A stretch of DNA of 64,000 bases from a virus (IMGVR_UViG_3300012006_000002:38767-102766); one strand, 5' to 3'. Shown: positions 52,026-60,179, counted from the first letter of the stretch. Notes: a model not told the origin generated them from the sequence alone. A program made the numbers and translations.

Positions 52026-55000
52026 ATGAACAATATCGAACATACCCGACTCGTTGCAATGGAGATGATGAATCCGCTGTTCAAGATTCTTGGTGAAGCA
52101 TCGCGCAAGAACGGAATGGCGTACTATGCGCGGCGGAACAAGAATCTGACGAAGGTGTTTGCGTCAATCAGGAAATTTCCTACTGGAAAGTTTGTGCCTG
52201 CCAGTGGAGTTTATGAGGGGGAACATGAAGGGGTCTTTGGCAACGACCGGAGTTTGTACTTACATGTCCGTCCAAGTCCTCAGCGTATAACCCATGTTGA
52301 TGGCGTGAACACGAGACTTCATCTAGACGATGAGGCAGACCGTCCAGTTCATCCATACATCGAATATATGCAGGTCAAGCCGGGAGCAGCCAATCCCGGC
52401 CCAGAGCATGCCCAGCAAGTATATGAAGCGCTGCATCGTCAGGGATATACCGGCGATACCATGAAGTTCCATGCGCCTACGGATGAAGATGGTCGGCGCG
52501 ACAAGAACGGGCTTAACAGGCGTCAGAGGTTATACCGTCCCTTTGTCCAAGGATGGAAGGACTTCATCCGGTCGAAGGGCAACAAGCAATACCCACCAGA
52601 GAAGTATGAGAACCTTATTAATATACATTTTGAGCGATCATTCGGGGGTCCGCTGTTCAAGATCCTTGGGGCACAAGCGCGCGATCAGGGAATGGACCGT
52701 CATCCACATGTGGCCGATGCGTTTGACTCTTCGGAAAAATATCCTACTGGCCACTTTGCCCCTTTTGGCGGTCATAGTGAGTGGGATGATAGTGCCAACC
52801 ATTGGGATGGACATGAGGGAATCTTCGGCAAGGACCGGGATCTTTATCTTCATGTCAAGCCTGCTCCGCAGCATGCCACTCATGTTGATGGAGAGAACAC
52901 AATGCTTGATCTGGATGACGAGGAAAACCGCCCAATTCATCCGTACATCCAGTACCTGCAGGTCAAGCCGGGAGCAGCCAATCCCGGCCCCGAGCATGCC
53001 CAGCAAGTATATGAGGCGCTCCATCGGCAGGGATATACCGGCGATACCATGGATTTCTTTGCACCTTCGGATTCGGATGGTCGGCGCGACAAGAACGGGC
53101 TTAACAGGCGTCAGAGGTTATACCGTCCCTTTGTCCAAGGCTGGAAGGACTTCATCCGCGCAAAGGGGTACAAGCAATACCCGATGGCAAAATCGTTGAC
53201 CAGACGGTTTTGGGAAAGGAAACCACAGGTTGGTGCTGCGCCACCTCCGGAGCCTGCGCAGGACAGGCCGAGTCTTGCCAGCCGCATGCTTGGAAAGGTC
53301 AAGGTCACGAGACGTTCTGGCTTGGAGGGAGCATCGGCAATTGCGTCAAATCCCAAGGCGGCGGGAAAGATAGCGCTTGACATGGCTGCTCCCGGAGCAT
53401 CCGCCATCGCCAGTGGTGTGCCCGCTCTTCCCAAGGTCGCGGGAGGGACCGATCTTTCCTCGCTGGTTCATCGCGTCGGTTCGAATCCGTCTGCGGAAAC
53501 ATGGGTCTCGTCAGGATTAGGAATAGTGCGTGGCGCTACAACCGGGTTGCTGGGAGTGCTAGTTCCCGGCGGAAGCAAGTCAATAGCAAGTTCTTCGGTA
53601 ACGGCAGGTTCGGGGGTCATGGACGGAATCAAGAAACTGGGAAGCGATCCTGATTTTGCTAGCGGGGCATCCGAATGGTGGCCAAGGAAGAAGGGTGCCC
53701 CGCATGCTGTTCTTCAGCATGCAATACGATTGGCTGCGGCTGGAAAGCAGATAACCAGAAGAGGGTTGTCTGATGCATTGGTTAGAGAAGAAATGACGGC
53801 ACCAATTGTCAGATCTCCTTCCGGAACATTTCATGACATACCTGACCTCATTGGTCCAAAAGTTTCCAATAGTAGCGGAATGTCCGTGTATGTTCTTCCC
53901 GCAGAACATCAAACCAGACATCTTGGCCCAATAGCCCACTATGGAAGCGACGAGAAATTCGGATCTGTCATACAGTTGAGTGGTCATGATGCTGAAGCAG
54001 AAGATTATAAAAAAATGTCAGAAATCATGCGTCCGATACTGGCAGCAGACAAGGCAAACCCCTATGTGGGAGGCATCACCGATCTCACGGGGAATATGGA
54101 TCACAAGAGAGGAAGGCAGATTGCGGGTACAGCGCAGCCTTGGGAAGAGGCAGAGCCGATTTCCTTTGATGGTCCGGAACACGCTTTTGAAGAATTCGAC
54201 AGAAAGCATAATGAAAACGGGGTTGGAAAGTCAATTGTCAAAAAAGGGGAAGCAGAGAAAGAAAGGCGTGCAAAGAAGAGAGAAAAAGAAGAGCAAGAAA
54301 AGCGCGCAAAAAAGCCGAGATATCGTGATGACGATATGGCATCGCGGATGGCCGCTCAAGAGCGCATGCGTACCGCACAGGACAGGATCAGGCCAGCCAA
54401 TCGCTCACGCCTTGAGCGATCATTGTCGTCCATGGAAAAAAGCGCCGCATGGCAACGCAAGGAAGGCAAGAACCCCAAGGGCGGACTCAACGCCAAGGGG
54501 CGGGCATCAGCCAAGCGCGAGGGCCACAATCTCAAGGCTCCGGTGAAATCGGGCGACAATCCTCGCCGCGCATCGTTTCTTGCCAGAATGGGCGGAAGTC
54601 CCGGCCCCGAATATGATGAGCATGGGAAGCCAACCAGATTGTTGCTGGCCCTTCGTGTGTGGGGAGCATCGAGCAAGGCGGATGCGAAGCGAAAGGCAGC
54701 GGCCATGAGCGAGCGGCTCAAGAAAAAGAAACTTGCAAAAGGCCGGGGCGAAGATGCGCGGCAAGACCATTTATTTTCCGGCGCTAAAGGATTTAGTGAA
54801 CGCGATTATCCAACGGGGCAAATGACGAAAACTTCGCAGCTAGGTGTATATGGTATGTCGCATATAGGTGTATTTGGAGAAAAGAGACATATTCTCGTAG
54901 AATCCCACAAAGCATACCCCGATAGCACTCACATTGAATGGGTACATATAGAACCCGGTACAAAAGTTGAACCACATCATATTACGGAGATTTTTGGAGC

Positions 55001-55835
55001 ATTGCATGACGCGGGGTACACGAAGCCGATGAGTTGGAGTGCGCTAGAAGACAATGATGAAAGATTTTCTGATCGGCAATCTTCCCGCAGGGATCGTCTT
55101 TTCCGTCCGCTGGCAGCTCAATGGGACAAATTTGTTGCGGCGAAGCAAGCCAAGATGAGCAAGGCAGAGCTAGACGCAAAAAAGCCAAACCATAATACCT
55201 CCGGCCCCCGTTCCCCCCGCTGGCAGCCCGCAGTTGGCCCAACGCTCACGCCACGCCAGATTGCCATTCAACAGCGAAGCGCCCAAAAATTGGCGGAACT
55301 TGCCGCCCTTCCGGCCGGATCTCCCCAAGCGAGAGAAGCGACTGTGCCCAAGCGATCACGGACACCGTTGATGCCAAGACGCTCGCAAGGGCTTCTCGCA
55401 TCATCCGCTGATGGCCATGTCTCTGTCGCGGAAGCCGCAAGAATACTCGGCATACCGCACTCGGCAGTGACGAAACATATCGAACGAGGTACGTTCCCCG
55501 CAAGATATGAAGCATCCAAGCGCACCATAGATACGAGTCATCCCCACTTCATCGCAGTCCGCGATGGCCTCCGGCAAGGCAAGACCATGAAGACCATTCT
55601 TTATGATCTTGAGGAGAAGCCAGTAACCGAGGAGGAAAAGAAGGACTCCTATGGCGAAATGTACGGCTATCCGCAAGGGAAACGCCGCTACCGCTCCTCA
55701 CGCACACGGACCGGCACGTCCAGACAAGCACGCCTCGGCCAGTACCAGAGAATCTCCCCGGTGACTGGCAAACCCAGCAAGAGTACGAGTCTGGGTCGCC
55801 CTCCCCTCGCTGATCCCTACGCGCTGTTTGATTGA
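52026..55835 (+). CDS. Giant repeat protein with DUF6321-like and HTH segments (1269 aa)
   Basis: Three copies of a ~130-170-aa unit lie near residues 15-188, 207-385 and 921-1042. Copies 1 and 2 share PLFKILG…, FGxDRxLYLHV(R/K)P, AANPGPEHAQQVYEALHRQGYTGDTM and RRQRLYRPFVQGWKDFIR; copy 3 is divergent (YPTGQM, RRDRLFRPLAAQWDKFV). A charged coil (~735-800) follows. Residues ~815-888 match the phage DUF6321 pattern (NPKGGLNAKGRASAKREGHNLKAPV…RRASFLARMGG). A MerR/Xis-type helix-turn-helix (SVAEAARILGIPHSAVTKHIERG, ~1134-1156) and a basic tail with MYGYPQGKRRYR end the protein. A mix of structural and DNA-binding parts suggests a virion or injected protein. Confidence 0.6.
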   Translation: MNNIEHTRLVAMEMMNPLFKILGEASRKNGMAYYARRNKNLTKVFASIRKFPTGKFVPASGVYEGEHEGVFGNDRSLYLHVRPSPQRITHVDGVNTRLHLDDEADRPVHPYIEYMQVKPGAANPGPEHAQQVYEALHRQGYTGDTMKFHAPTDEDGRRDKNGLNRRQRLYRPFVQGWKDFIRSKGNKQYPPEKYENLINIHFERSFGGPLFKILGAQARDQGMDRHPHVADAFDSSEKYPTGHFAPFGGHSEWDDSANHWDGHEGIFGKDRDLYLHVKPAPQHATHVDGENTMLDLDDEENRPIHPYIQYLQVKPGAANPGPEHAQQVYEALHRQGYTGDTMDFFAPSDSDGRRDKNGLNRRQRLYRPFVQGWKDFIRAKGYKQYPMAKSLTRRFWERKPQVGAAPPPEPAQDRPSLASRMLGKVKVTRRSGLEGASAIASNPKAAGKIALDMAAPGASAIASGVPALPKVAGGTDLSSLVHRVGSNPSAETWVSSGLGIVRGATTGLLGVLVPGGSKSIASSSVTAGSGVMDGIKKLGSDPDFASGASEWWPRKKGAPHAVLQHAIRLAAAGKQITRRGLSDALVREEMTAPIVRSPSGTFHDIPDLIGPKVSNSSGMSVYVLPAEHQTRHLGPIAHYGSDEKFGSVIQLSGHDAEAEDYKKMSEIMRPILAADKANPYVGGITDLTGNMDHKRGRQIAGTAQPWEEAEPISFDGPEHAFEEFDRKHNENGVGKSIVKKGEAEKERRAKKREKEEQEKRAKKPRYRDDDMASRMAAQERMRTAQDRIRPANRSRLERSLSSMEKSAAWQRKEGKNPKGGLNAKGRASAKREGHNLKAPVKSGDNPRRASFLARMGGSPGPEYDEHGKPTRLLLALRVWGASSKADAKRKAAAMSERLKKKKLAKGRGEDARQDHLFSGAKGFSERDYPTGQMTKTSQLGVYGMSHIGVFGEKRHILVESHKAYPDSTHIEWVHIEPGTKVEPHHITEIFGALHDAGYTKPMSWSALEDNDERFSDRQSSRRDRLFRPLAAQWDKFVAAKQAKMSKAELDAKKPNHNTSGPRSPRWQPAVGPTLTPRQIAIQQRSAQKLAELAALPAGSPQAREATVPKRSRTPLMPRRSQGLLASSADGHVSVAEAARILGIPHSAVTKHIERGTFPARYEASKRTIDTSHPHFIAVRDGLRQGKTMKTILYDLEEKPVTEEEKKDSYGEMYGYPQGKRRYRSSRTRTGTSRQARLGQYQRISPVTGKPSKSTSLGRPPLADPYALFD

Positions 55836-55895
55836 TATATATTTATTCATTGATACCCTCCCGGATCAGCATGTACCACCGAGAAATTTTATTTT

Positions 55896-55944
55896 TGGAA
55901 ATTTTTTCTGGAAATTTTTCTGGAGAATTTTCTGGAGAATTTTC
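55896..55944. repeat. Four tandem ~12-bp AT-rich repeats
   Basis: Units TGGAAATTTTTTC, TGGAAATTTTTC, TGGAGAATTTTC and TGGAGAATTTTC follow each other, and each junction makes a near-palindrome TTCT-GG-AGAA. They are iteron-like. Confidence 0.7.
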
Positions 55945-56073
55945 TGGGAAACGGGAGCCTAATCGCCACTTTCGTGGCTTCCCCCTCCCCTCCCCCCCAG
56001 TGGCCGAATTAATTAATTTCTCACTCCCACCCACCCCCCACCCAGCCGGGTGAGTGGGCACCCATAGGCCCAT

Positions 56074-56110
56074 GGCCTCTTGAGTGGCCGGTCAGGCCAC
56101 TCAAGAGGCC
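56074..56110. terminator. 16-bp perfect hairpin at the boundary
   Basis: GGCCTCTTGAGTGGCC pairs fully with 56095-56110 around the loop GGTCA. There is no T-run, so it is either a bidirectional or factor-assisted terminator for the giant upstream operon, or a structural site. Confidence 0.55.
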
Positions 56111-56238
56111 TGAGACGGGCCGGGGCCGCGTCCCTTGATGTTGACATATTGCACATATAGTGCCCTTACCCGAACTGCACCTGTGCCTCCGTGAGACCCC
56201 CTCTGGGATACACCCCCCAAACCGCCACACCACCCACA

Positions 56239-56439
56239 CCGGGGCCGCGCCCCTCTATCCACCCCCGACCGGCACACCGGGGCCGCGTCTCTGGAAGGGT
56301 GGTGGGCCTATACCATTCCCTGCGGGCGGCGATGCCGTTCCGGTCTGTACCATTCTCTAATGACAACGATGCCGTTTGTTTGTGTTAGTCTATAGCAGAT
56401 CGGTCGCGGGGGTAGGATCCGCGATCACAGGAGCTCCCG
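56239..56439 (+). promoter_or_regulatory. Array module M0 (promoter of HNH gene 1)
   Basis: CCGGGGCCGCG boxes at 56239 and 56277 (38 bp apart); two successive TACCAT-N14-GATGCCGTT units (56308-56336 and 56348-56376), the second followed after 9 nt by TAGTCT (56386-56391). Leader hairpin GGTCGCGG (56402-56409) / CCGCGATC (56419-56426), then AGGAG. The -35 region (ACAACG) is not consensus. Confidence 0.75.
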
Positions 56440-56841
56440 ATGGCACGCACGCAACGCGATGGCACTAGTCCCCTTGGGCGTTGGATCCGCCCGGAGAAGC
56501 GTTACGCGATCTACGCGCGTGACGGATTCAAGTGTGCATATTGCACAAAGGATCTGCAGGTCGTGAAGCGCGAGCTGGATCGCCAGCTCGATCACCTTGA
56601 CGGGCGCGCGATCCGGTTCACGGCCGGTGGTCAGGCCGTCCGGAATAATCACCAGTCGAATCTGGTGACGGCGTGCGCGGGATGCAACGCCGCAAAGGCG
56701 GACATCGCGTTCGCAGTGTTTGCGAAGCGGTTCGCCGGTTCCCAGTCGCGCATCGCACGACTGGTGAAGCTCCCGTTGGACATTCCGGCGGCGAGGATCG
56801 CACTCGGGCTTCCGCCCGTGCGAGGGTACGTCCGGGACTAG
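56440..56841 (+). CDS. Small HNH endonuclease, array gene 1 (133 aa)
   Basis: Classic compact HNH nuclease: C-A-Y-C (~28-31), DRQLDHLDGRAIRF (~47-60) with the catalytic His, then NNHQSNLVTACAGCNAAKAD (~70-89) with Asn and the second Cys pair. Basic ends. A second array gene (58767-59168) is its close paralogue of the same length. Such proteins may nick host or rival DNA, act as homing nucleases or assist packaging. Own promoter, leader hairpin and terminator. Confidence 0.85.
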   Translation: MARTQRDGTSPLGRWIRPEKRYAIYARDGFKCAYCTKDLQVVKRELDRQLDHLDGRAIRFTAGGQAVRNNHQSNLVTACAGCNAAKADIAFAVFAKRFAGSQSRIARLVKLPLDIPAARIALGLPPVRGYVRD

Positions 56842-56860
56842 TCCCGCACTCCGCCCGAGG

Positions 56861-56890
56861 AACCCCGGCTTCGGCCGGGGTTTTGTTTTG
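56861..56890 (+). terminator. Terminator after array gene 1
   Basis: AACCCCGGC-TTCG-GCCGGGGTT followed by TTGTTTTG; a UUCG-type tetraloop. Confidence 0.9.
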
Positions 56891-56916
56891 CCCGCAATCC
56901 GTCGCGGGTGTGGGAA

Positions 56917-57113
56917 ATGGTACAGCCCCATCACCATTGCACCGGGGCCGCGTCCCTCCACCCACCCCCGACCGACGCGCCGGGGCCGCGTATGCTGTGG
57001 GGTGGGGGGGCATGACCCTGTACCATTCTCTAAGACCGACGATGCCGTTTAGACCTGTTACACTAGGGGCAGAGGTTGCGCCACCACACGCGCGACCCGG
57101 TCGGGAGGCCACC
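56917..57113 (+). promoter_or_regulatory. Array module A
   Basis: Operator O1 ATGGT-N11-ACCAT (56917-56937); CCGGGGCCGCGT boxes at 56942 and 56980; CTGTACCAT half-site; GATGCCGTT (57041-57049), 9 nt, TACACT (57059-57064). Leader hairpin GGTTGCGC (57074-57081) / GCGCGACC (57090-57097); GGGAGG before ATG. Confidence 0.8.
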
Positions 57114-57308
57114 ATGCCCACTGCCACTGCCACCCTCGTGGAGCTCACTGCCCACGAGGCGTTTGCCTACTTCACCGAGCAGGTGAAGCAGGCGCACGCC
57201 GCCCGCGCACGCGCGCGGCACACCTACGCCTTGCGGAAGGCGGAGAACCGAATCCGCCATTGGGAGGCGGAGAAGCGACGCGCCCTCGCGGCCATCCGCG
57301 AGGGCTAG
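57114..57308 (+). CDS. Array gene 2, small basic helical protein (64 aa)
   Basis: Ala/Arg/His-rich, probably one helical hairpin (VKQAHAARARARHTYALRKAENRIRHWEAEKRRALAAI). The start is fixed by GGGAGGCCACC before ATG, the shared leader of this array; a longer open frame to 56673 runs over the upstream HNH gene and terminator. No family recognised. Basic helices could bind nucleic acid. Confidence 0.7.
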   Translation: MPTATATLVELTAHEAFAYFTEQVKQAHAARARARHTYALRKAENRIRHWEAEKRRALAAIREG

Positions 57309-57315
57309 TCCCAAG

Positions 57316-57341
57316 CCCCGGCTTCGGCCGGGGTTTTCTTT
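57316..57341 (+). terminator. Terminator after array gene 2
   Basis: CCCCGGC-TTCG-GCCGGGG followed by TTTTCTTTT. Confidence 0.9.
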
Positions 57342-57369
57342 TGCCCGCAATCTGTCGCGGGTGTGGGAA

Positions 57370-57566
57370 ATGGTACAGCCCCATCATCATTACACCGGGG
57401 CCGCGTGCCCCCACCCACCCGCGCCGAATGCGCCGGGGCCGCGTATGCTGTGGGGTGGGGGGGCATGACCCTGTACCATTCTCTAAGACCGACGATGCCG
57501 TTCAGACCTGTTACACTAGGGGCAGAGGTTGCGCCACCACACGCGCGACCCGGTCGGGAGGCCACC
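57370..57566 (+). promoter_or_regulatory. Array module B
   Basis: O1 left half ATGGT (57370) with a changed right half (ATCAT); boxes at 57395 and 57433; TACCAT (57474); GATGCCGTT (57494-57502), 9 nt, TACACT (57512-57517). From the TGCTGTGGGG after the second box to the start it is almost identical to module A, including the GGTTGCGC leader, so it is a recent duplication or conversion. Confidence 0.8.
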
Positions 57567-57791
57567 ATGTCCACCACCCAAACCGCTGCGCCGCTCGCGC
57601 CCGTCGTTCAGGACGCGCTTGAGCGCGTTCTGGCCATCTACACGCGCGTCGAGCCGATGCTCGCCGCGCACGACGCCGTTGAGGCAGGCACGCGCATCCG
57701 CGACCTCGTCTACCTCGTGGAGACGATGCGCATCTCGGAGCGTAAGGCACTCGCGGAGATCGCGAAGGTGCGTGCGTTTATCCTCGGATAG
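57567..57791 (+). CDS. Array gene 3, small helical protein (74 aa)
   Basis: Predicted three-helix, hydrophobic-core protein (VQDALERVLAIYTRVEPMLAAHDAVEAGTRIRDLVYLVETM) with no Cys. Start chosen at ATG after the shared GGGAGGCCACC leader; the frame is open upstream into the module but without a site. No family recognised. Confidence 0.7.
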   Translation: MSTTQTAAPLAPVVQDALERVLAIYTRVEPMLAAHDAVEAGTRIRDLVYLVETMRISERKALAEIAKVRAFILG

Positions 57792-57813
57792 CCGCACGCA
57801 CTCCGCTCGCGAG

Positions 57814-57840
57814 ACCCCGGCTTCGGCCGGGGTTTCTTTT
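57814..57840 (+). terminator. Terminator after array gene 3
   Basis: ACCCCGGC-TTCG-GCCGGGGT followed by TTCTTTTT. Confidence 0.9.
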
Positions 57841-57868
57841 TGCCCGCAATCTGTCGCGGGTGTGGGAA

Positions 57869-58069
57869 ATGGTACAGCCCCATCACCATTGCACCGGGGC
57901 CGCGTGCCCCCACCCACCCGCGCCGAATGCGCCGGGGCCGCGTATGCTGTAGGGTGGGGGGGCATGACCCTGTACCATTCTCTAAGACCGACGATGCCGT
58001 TCAGACACCTGTTACACTAGTGGCAGTGGTCGGGACACCCAACACCCCGACCCGGCCGGGAGGGCCACC
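57869..58069 (+). promoter_or_regulatory. Array module C (2-nt longer spacer)
   Basis: O1 (57869-57889); boxes at 57894 and 57932; GATGCCGTT (57993-58001) followed by 11 nt instead of 9 before TACACT (58013-58018). Leader hairpin GGTCGGG/CCCGACC, then GGGAGG. Confidence 0.8.
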
Positions 58070-58465
58070 ATGTCCACCATCACCACTCGCACCCCGCTGA
58101 AGGTCGCGCAGGAGTTTGTCCTGCCGTTCGTCGGCTTCCGCAAGCTGGAGGACGCAGACCTCGAAGGACGCTTGGACGTTCAGGAGGGTCTGCGCCAGTA
58201 CGTGATCGCCTACGATGGGCGCTTCGCGTTCATGCTGTCCTTGTACCGCGGGGCGGTCAAGGGCACCCTGTCCATCGGTCAACTGCGCGGGGCGGCCAAC
58301 GTCCTTCGCGCAGAGCTCGCGCCGAAGAAGGGCAAGGGCAAGGGCAAGGGCGCGCGCGCCGAAGATCCGGAGACGCGGGCGTTCCGCCAGATCGTCGAGT
58401 CCATCGAGGGCGACGGGTCTTACGCGCCCACGTGGGAGGACGCGCAGGACTACTTCGACAGGTAG
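58070..58465 (+). CDS. Array gene 4, hypothetical protein (131 aa)
   Basis: A folded N-terminal ~80 residues are followed by a KKGKGKGKGKGAR lysine-glycine linker (~83-95) and an acidic C-terminal segment (SIEGDGSYAPTWEDAQDYFD). No family recognised. The tripartite basic linker/acidic end recalls small host-binding phage proteins, but nothing specific can be claimed. Confidence 0.7.
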   Translation: MSTITTRTPLKVAQEFVLPFVGFRKLEDADLEGRLDVQEGLRQYVIAYDGRFAFMLSLYRGAVKGTLSIGQLRGAANVLRAELAPKKGKGKGKGARAEDPETRAFRQIVESIEGDGSYAPTWEDAQDYFDR

Positions 58466-58486
58466 TCCCGCGCACTCCGCCCGCGG

Positions 58487-58515
58487 AACCCCGGCTTCGG
58501 CCGGGGTTTTCTTTT
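58487..58515 (+). terminator. Terminator after array gene 4
   Basis: AACCCCGGC-TTCG-GCCGGGGTT then TTCTTTT. Confidence 0.9.
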
Positions 58516-58542
58516 GCCCGCAATCCGTCGCGGGTGAGGCAA

Positions 58543-58766
58543 ATGGTACAGCCCCATCACCATTGCACCGGGGCCGCGTCCCTCCACCCACCCCCGACCG
58601 ACGCGCCGGGGCCGCGTCCATGTATGGTGCAATGCCTATACCATTTCCACTTTTCTCCATTGGTGTGAAGCCTGTACCATTCTCTCATTGTCAACGGTGC
58701 CGTTTGCTTGTGTTAGTATATAGCAGGTCAGTCGCGGGTGTAGGAACTGCGACTGCGGAGACACTC
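58543..58766 (+). promoter_or_regulatory. Array module D (three operators)
   Basis: O1 58543-58563; boxes at 58568 and 58606; O2 58624-58644, 81 bp from O1; an extra operator TTGGT-N11-ACCAT (58660-58680); GGTGCCGTT (58696-58704), 9 nt, TAGTAT (58714-58719). Leader hairpin CAGTCGC / GCGACTG, then GCGGAG. Confidence 0.8.
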
Positions 58767-59168
58767 ATGGCACGCACGAAACGGGACGGCATCAGTCCCC
58801 TCGGACGTTGGATACGTCCGGTCAAGCGTCGCGCGATTTACGCGCGCGATGGCTACAAGTGTGGCTATTGCCAGAAAGACCTGCGGGTCGTCAAGCGCGA
58901 GGTGGATCGCCAGCTCGATCATATTGATGGTCGTGCCGTGCGGTTTACGGACGGCGGACAGGCGGTTCGCAATAATCATCAGTCAAACCTGATCACGGCG
59001 TGTGCCGCTTGCAATGCGGCAAAAGCGGACATCGCGTTCACGGTGTTCGTGAAACGCTTTGCCGGTGCAGACAAGCGCATCGCACGACTGGTCAATCTCC
59101 CGCTTGACCTTGTGGCAGCGAGGAACGACCTCGGGCTTCCGCCCGTGCGAGGGTACGCTCAAGCCTAG
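58767..59168 (+). CDS. Small HNH endonuclease, array gene 5 (133 aa)
   Basis: Paralogue of array gene 1, same length and layout: CGYC (~28), DRQLDHIDGRAVRF (~47-60), NNHQSNLITACAACNAAKAD (~70-89). Changes are conservative and all HNH residues are kept, so both are probably active. Its leader (CAGTCGC hairpin, GCGGAGACACTC) differs from most array genes but resembles that of gene 1. The frame is open upstream to 58215 across gene 4 and a terminator, so that longer reading is rejected. Confidence 0.85.
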   Translation: MARTKRDGISPLGRWIRPVKRRAIYARDGYKCGYCQKDLRVVKREVDRQLDHIDGRAVRFTDGGQAVRNNHQSNLITACAACNAAKADIAFTVFVKRFAGADKRIARLVNLPLDLVAARNDLGLPPVRGYAQA

Positions 59169-59174
59169 CAAGGG

Positions 59175-59206
59175 AACCGCCCCGGTCAAACCGGGGCGGT
59201 TTTTTC
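59175..59206 (+). terminator. Terminator after array gene 5
   Basis: AACCGCCCCGGT-CAA-ACCGGGGCGGTT with a T-run; sequence unrelated to the TTCG terminators. Confidence 0.9.
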
Positions 59207-59235
59207 GATCCGCAATCCGTCGCGGGTGTGGGGTA

Positions 59236-59421
59236 ATGGTACAGACCCCCCACCATTGAACCGGGGCCGCGTCCCATGTGCCACCCCCGCCGGATGTGCC
59301 GGGGCCGCGTCCATGTATGGTGCCGGGGGTGTACCATTATCCGATGCCGATGATGCCGTTCGCACCTGTTAGTATATAGCAGTGGTCGGGACTGTCAACA
59401 CCGACCCGGCTGGGAGGCCAC
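59236..59421 (+). promoter_or_regulatory. Array module E (best-formed copy)
   Basis: O1 59236-59256; boxes 59261-59272 and 59299-59310; O2 59317-59337; N14 after TACCAT; GATGCCGTT (59352-59360), 9 nt, TAGTAT (59370-59375). Leader hairpin GGTCGG (59384-59389) / CCGACC (59401-59406), then GGGAGG. Confidence 0.85.
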
Positions 59422-59931
59422 ATGCAGAATCGCTCACTCTCAACCCGCGTGCGGGTGGAAGCCCTGATCAGGCAACTGGAAGAACACCTTCCACGATACC
59501 GCAGTAATGCGGAGGTCGCCAAGACCAATCCCATGCACTTCAGGAGTGTATGGAGTTATACAAGCAACATTACTCCGCAATATATTACGGAGTATTATGC
59601 GAAAATCCTCTCGGATTTGGAGACGACCATCAACAATCTCAAGAACGACCTTCAGCACAGCACGTATGCTGATGATGTCTCCCGACAGGTTGTCATCAAG
59701 ATATATAATGATGAGAAGAATGAAGCTTCTTATCGTATACTTGAGATCGAGAAAATGTACTTCACGGACATCAATGACCCCAATCTCTATTGGGTAGTTG
59801 AGAGTAACCACGGGGACGGGTGGATGGTATGTGACGATACCGACCGTCCTGCGGATCTCCCCGCAATCTGGAAACGGGCCACAAGCCGGGTGCTTGTGGG
59901 TCAGGTGGGAGATCACCTGCACTTCGCCTAG
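59422..59931 (+). CDS. Array gene 6, hypothetical protein (169 aa)
   Basis: The longest array product. N-terminal helices (VRVEALIRQLEEHLP…, coiled coil near ~65-90) are followed by a beta-rich C-terminal half (YWVVESNHGDGWMVCDDTD…RVLVGQVGDHLHF). No family recognised. Base composition is less GC-rich than the surrounding modules, as if a foreign gene were inserted behind a fixed promoter. Confidence 0.7.
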   Translation: MQNRSLSTRVRVEALIRQLEEHLPRYRSNAEVAKTNPMHFRSVWSYTSNITPQYITEYYAKILSDLETTINNLKNDLQHSTYADDVSRQVVIKIYNDEKNEASYRILEIEKMYFTDINDPNLYWVVESNHGDGWMVCDDTDRPADLPAIWKRATSRVLVGQVGDHLHFA

Positions 59932-59935
59932 GGTC

Positions 59936-59963
59936 AAGCCCCCGATTAGGGGGCTTTTCTTTT
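59936..59963 (+). terminator. Terminator after array gene 6
   Basis: AAGCCCCC-GATTA-GGGGGCTT then TTCTTTT. Confidence 0.9.
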
Positions 59964-59990
59964 GCGCCGATTGTGTCGCGGGTGTGGGAA

Positions 59991-60179
59991 ATGGTACAGC
60001 CCCCCCACCATTGAACCGGGGCCGCGTCCCTCTGCCCACCCCCGACCGACGCGCCGGGGCCGCGTCCATGTATGGTGCCGGGGGTGTACCATTACCTGAT
60101 GCCGATGATGCCGTTCACACCTGTTAGTATATAGCAGTGGTCGGGACACCCAACACCCCGACCCGGCCGGGAGGGCCAC
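59991..60179 (+). promoter_or_regulatory. Array module F
   Basis: O1 59991-60011; boxes at 60016 and 60054; O2 60072-60092 (81 bp from O1); GATGCCGTT (60107-60115), 9 nt, TAGTAT (60125-60130); leader hairpin GGTCGGG / CCCGACC; GGGAGG. Confidence 0.85.

Larger units (their letters stand above)
55836..56238. other. Gene-free boundary between AT-richer core and GC-rich array
   Basis: No credible gene. From left to right: an AT-rich tandem repeat (55896-55944), a C-rich tract, a CACCC-AGCC-GGGTG hairpin, a 16-bp hairpin (56074-56110), one CCGGGGCCGCGT box (56120-56131), and a TTGACATATTGCACATATAGT word with the wrong promoter spacing. Composition changes abruptly here, so this may be a recombination junction, an origin or an end region. 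Confidence 0.5.

Noticed and set aside
55843-56073. Minus-strand 76-aa frame in the boundary region
   Set aside because: The apparent peptide repeats (PENSPENSPEKFPEK) are only translation of the tandem DNA repeat; no ribosome site.
56136-56160. TTGACA…TATAGT word before the array
   Set aside because: The hexamers are only 9 nt apart, too close for sigma70, and no gene or leader follows within 270 nt.
58215-58766. In-frame upstream extension of HNH gene 5
   Set aside because: It would read through array gene 4 in another frame, its terminator, two boxes and the promoter; the ATG at 58767 matches the start of paralogue gene 1.
56440-59168. HNH genes 1 and 5 as transposon or group I intron parts
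   Set aside because: No transposase, terminal inverted repeats or intron-like cores flank them; they sit in the same promoter-gene-terminator units as the other array genes.
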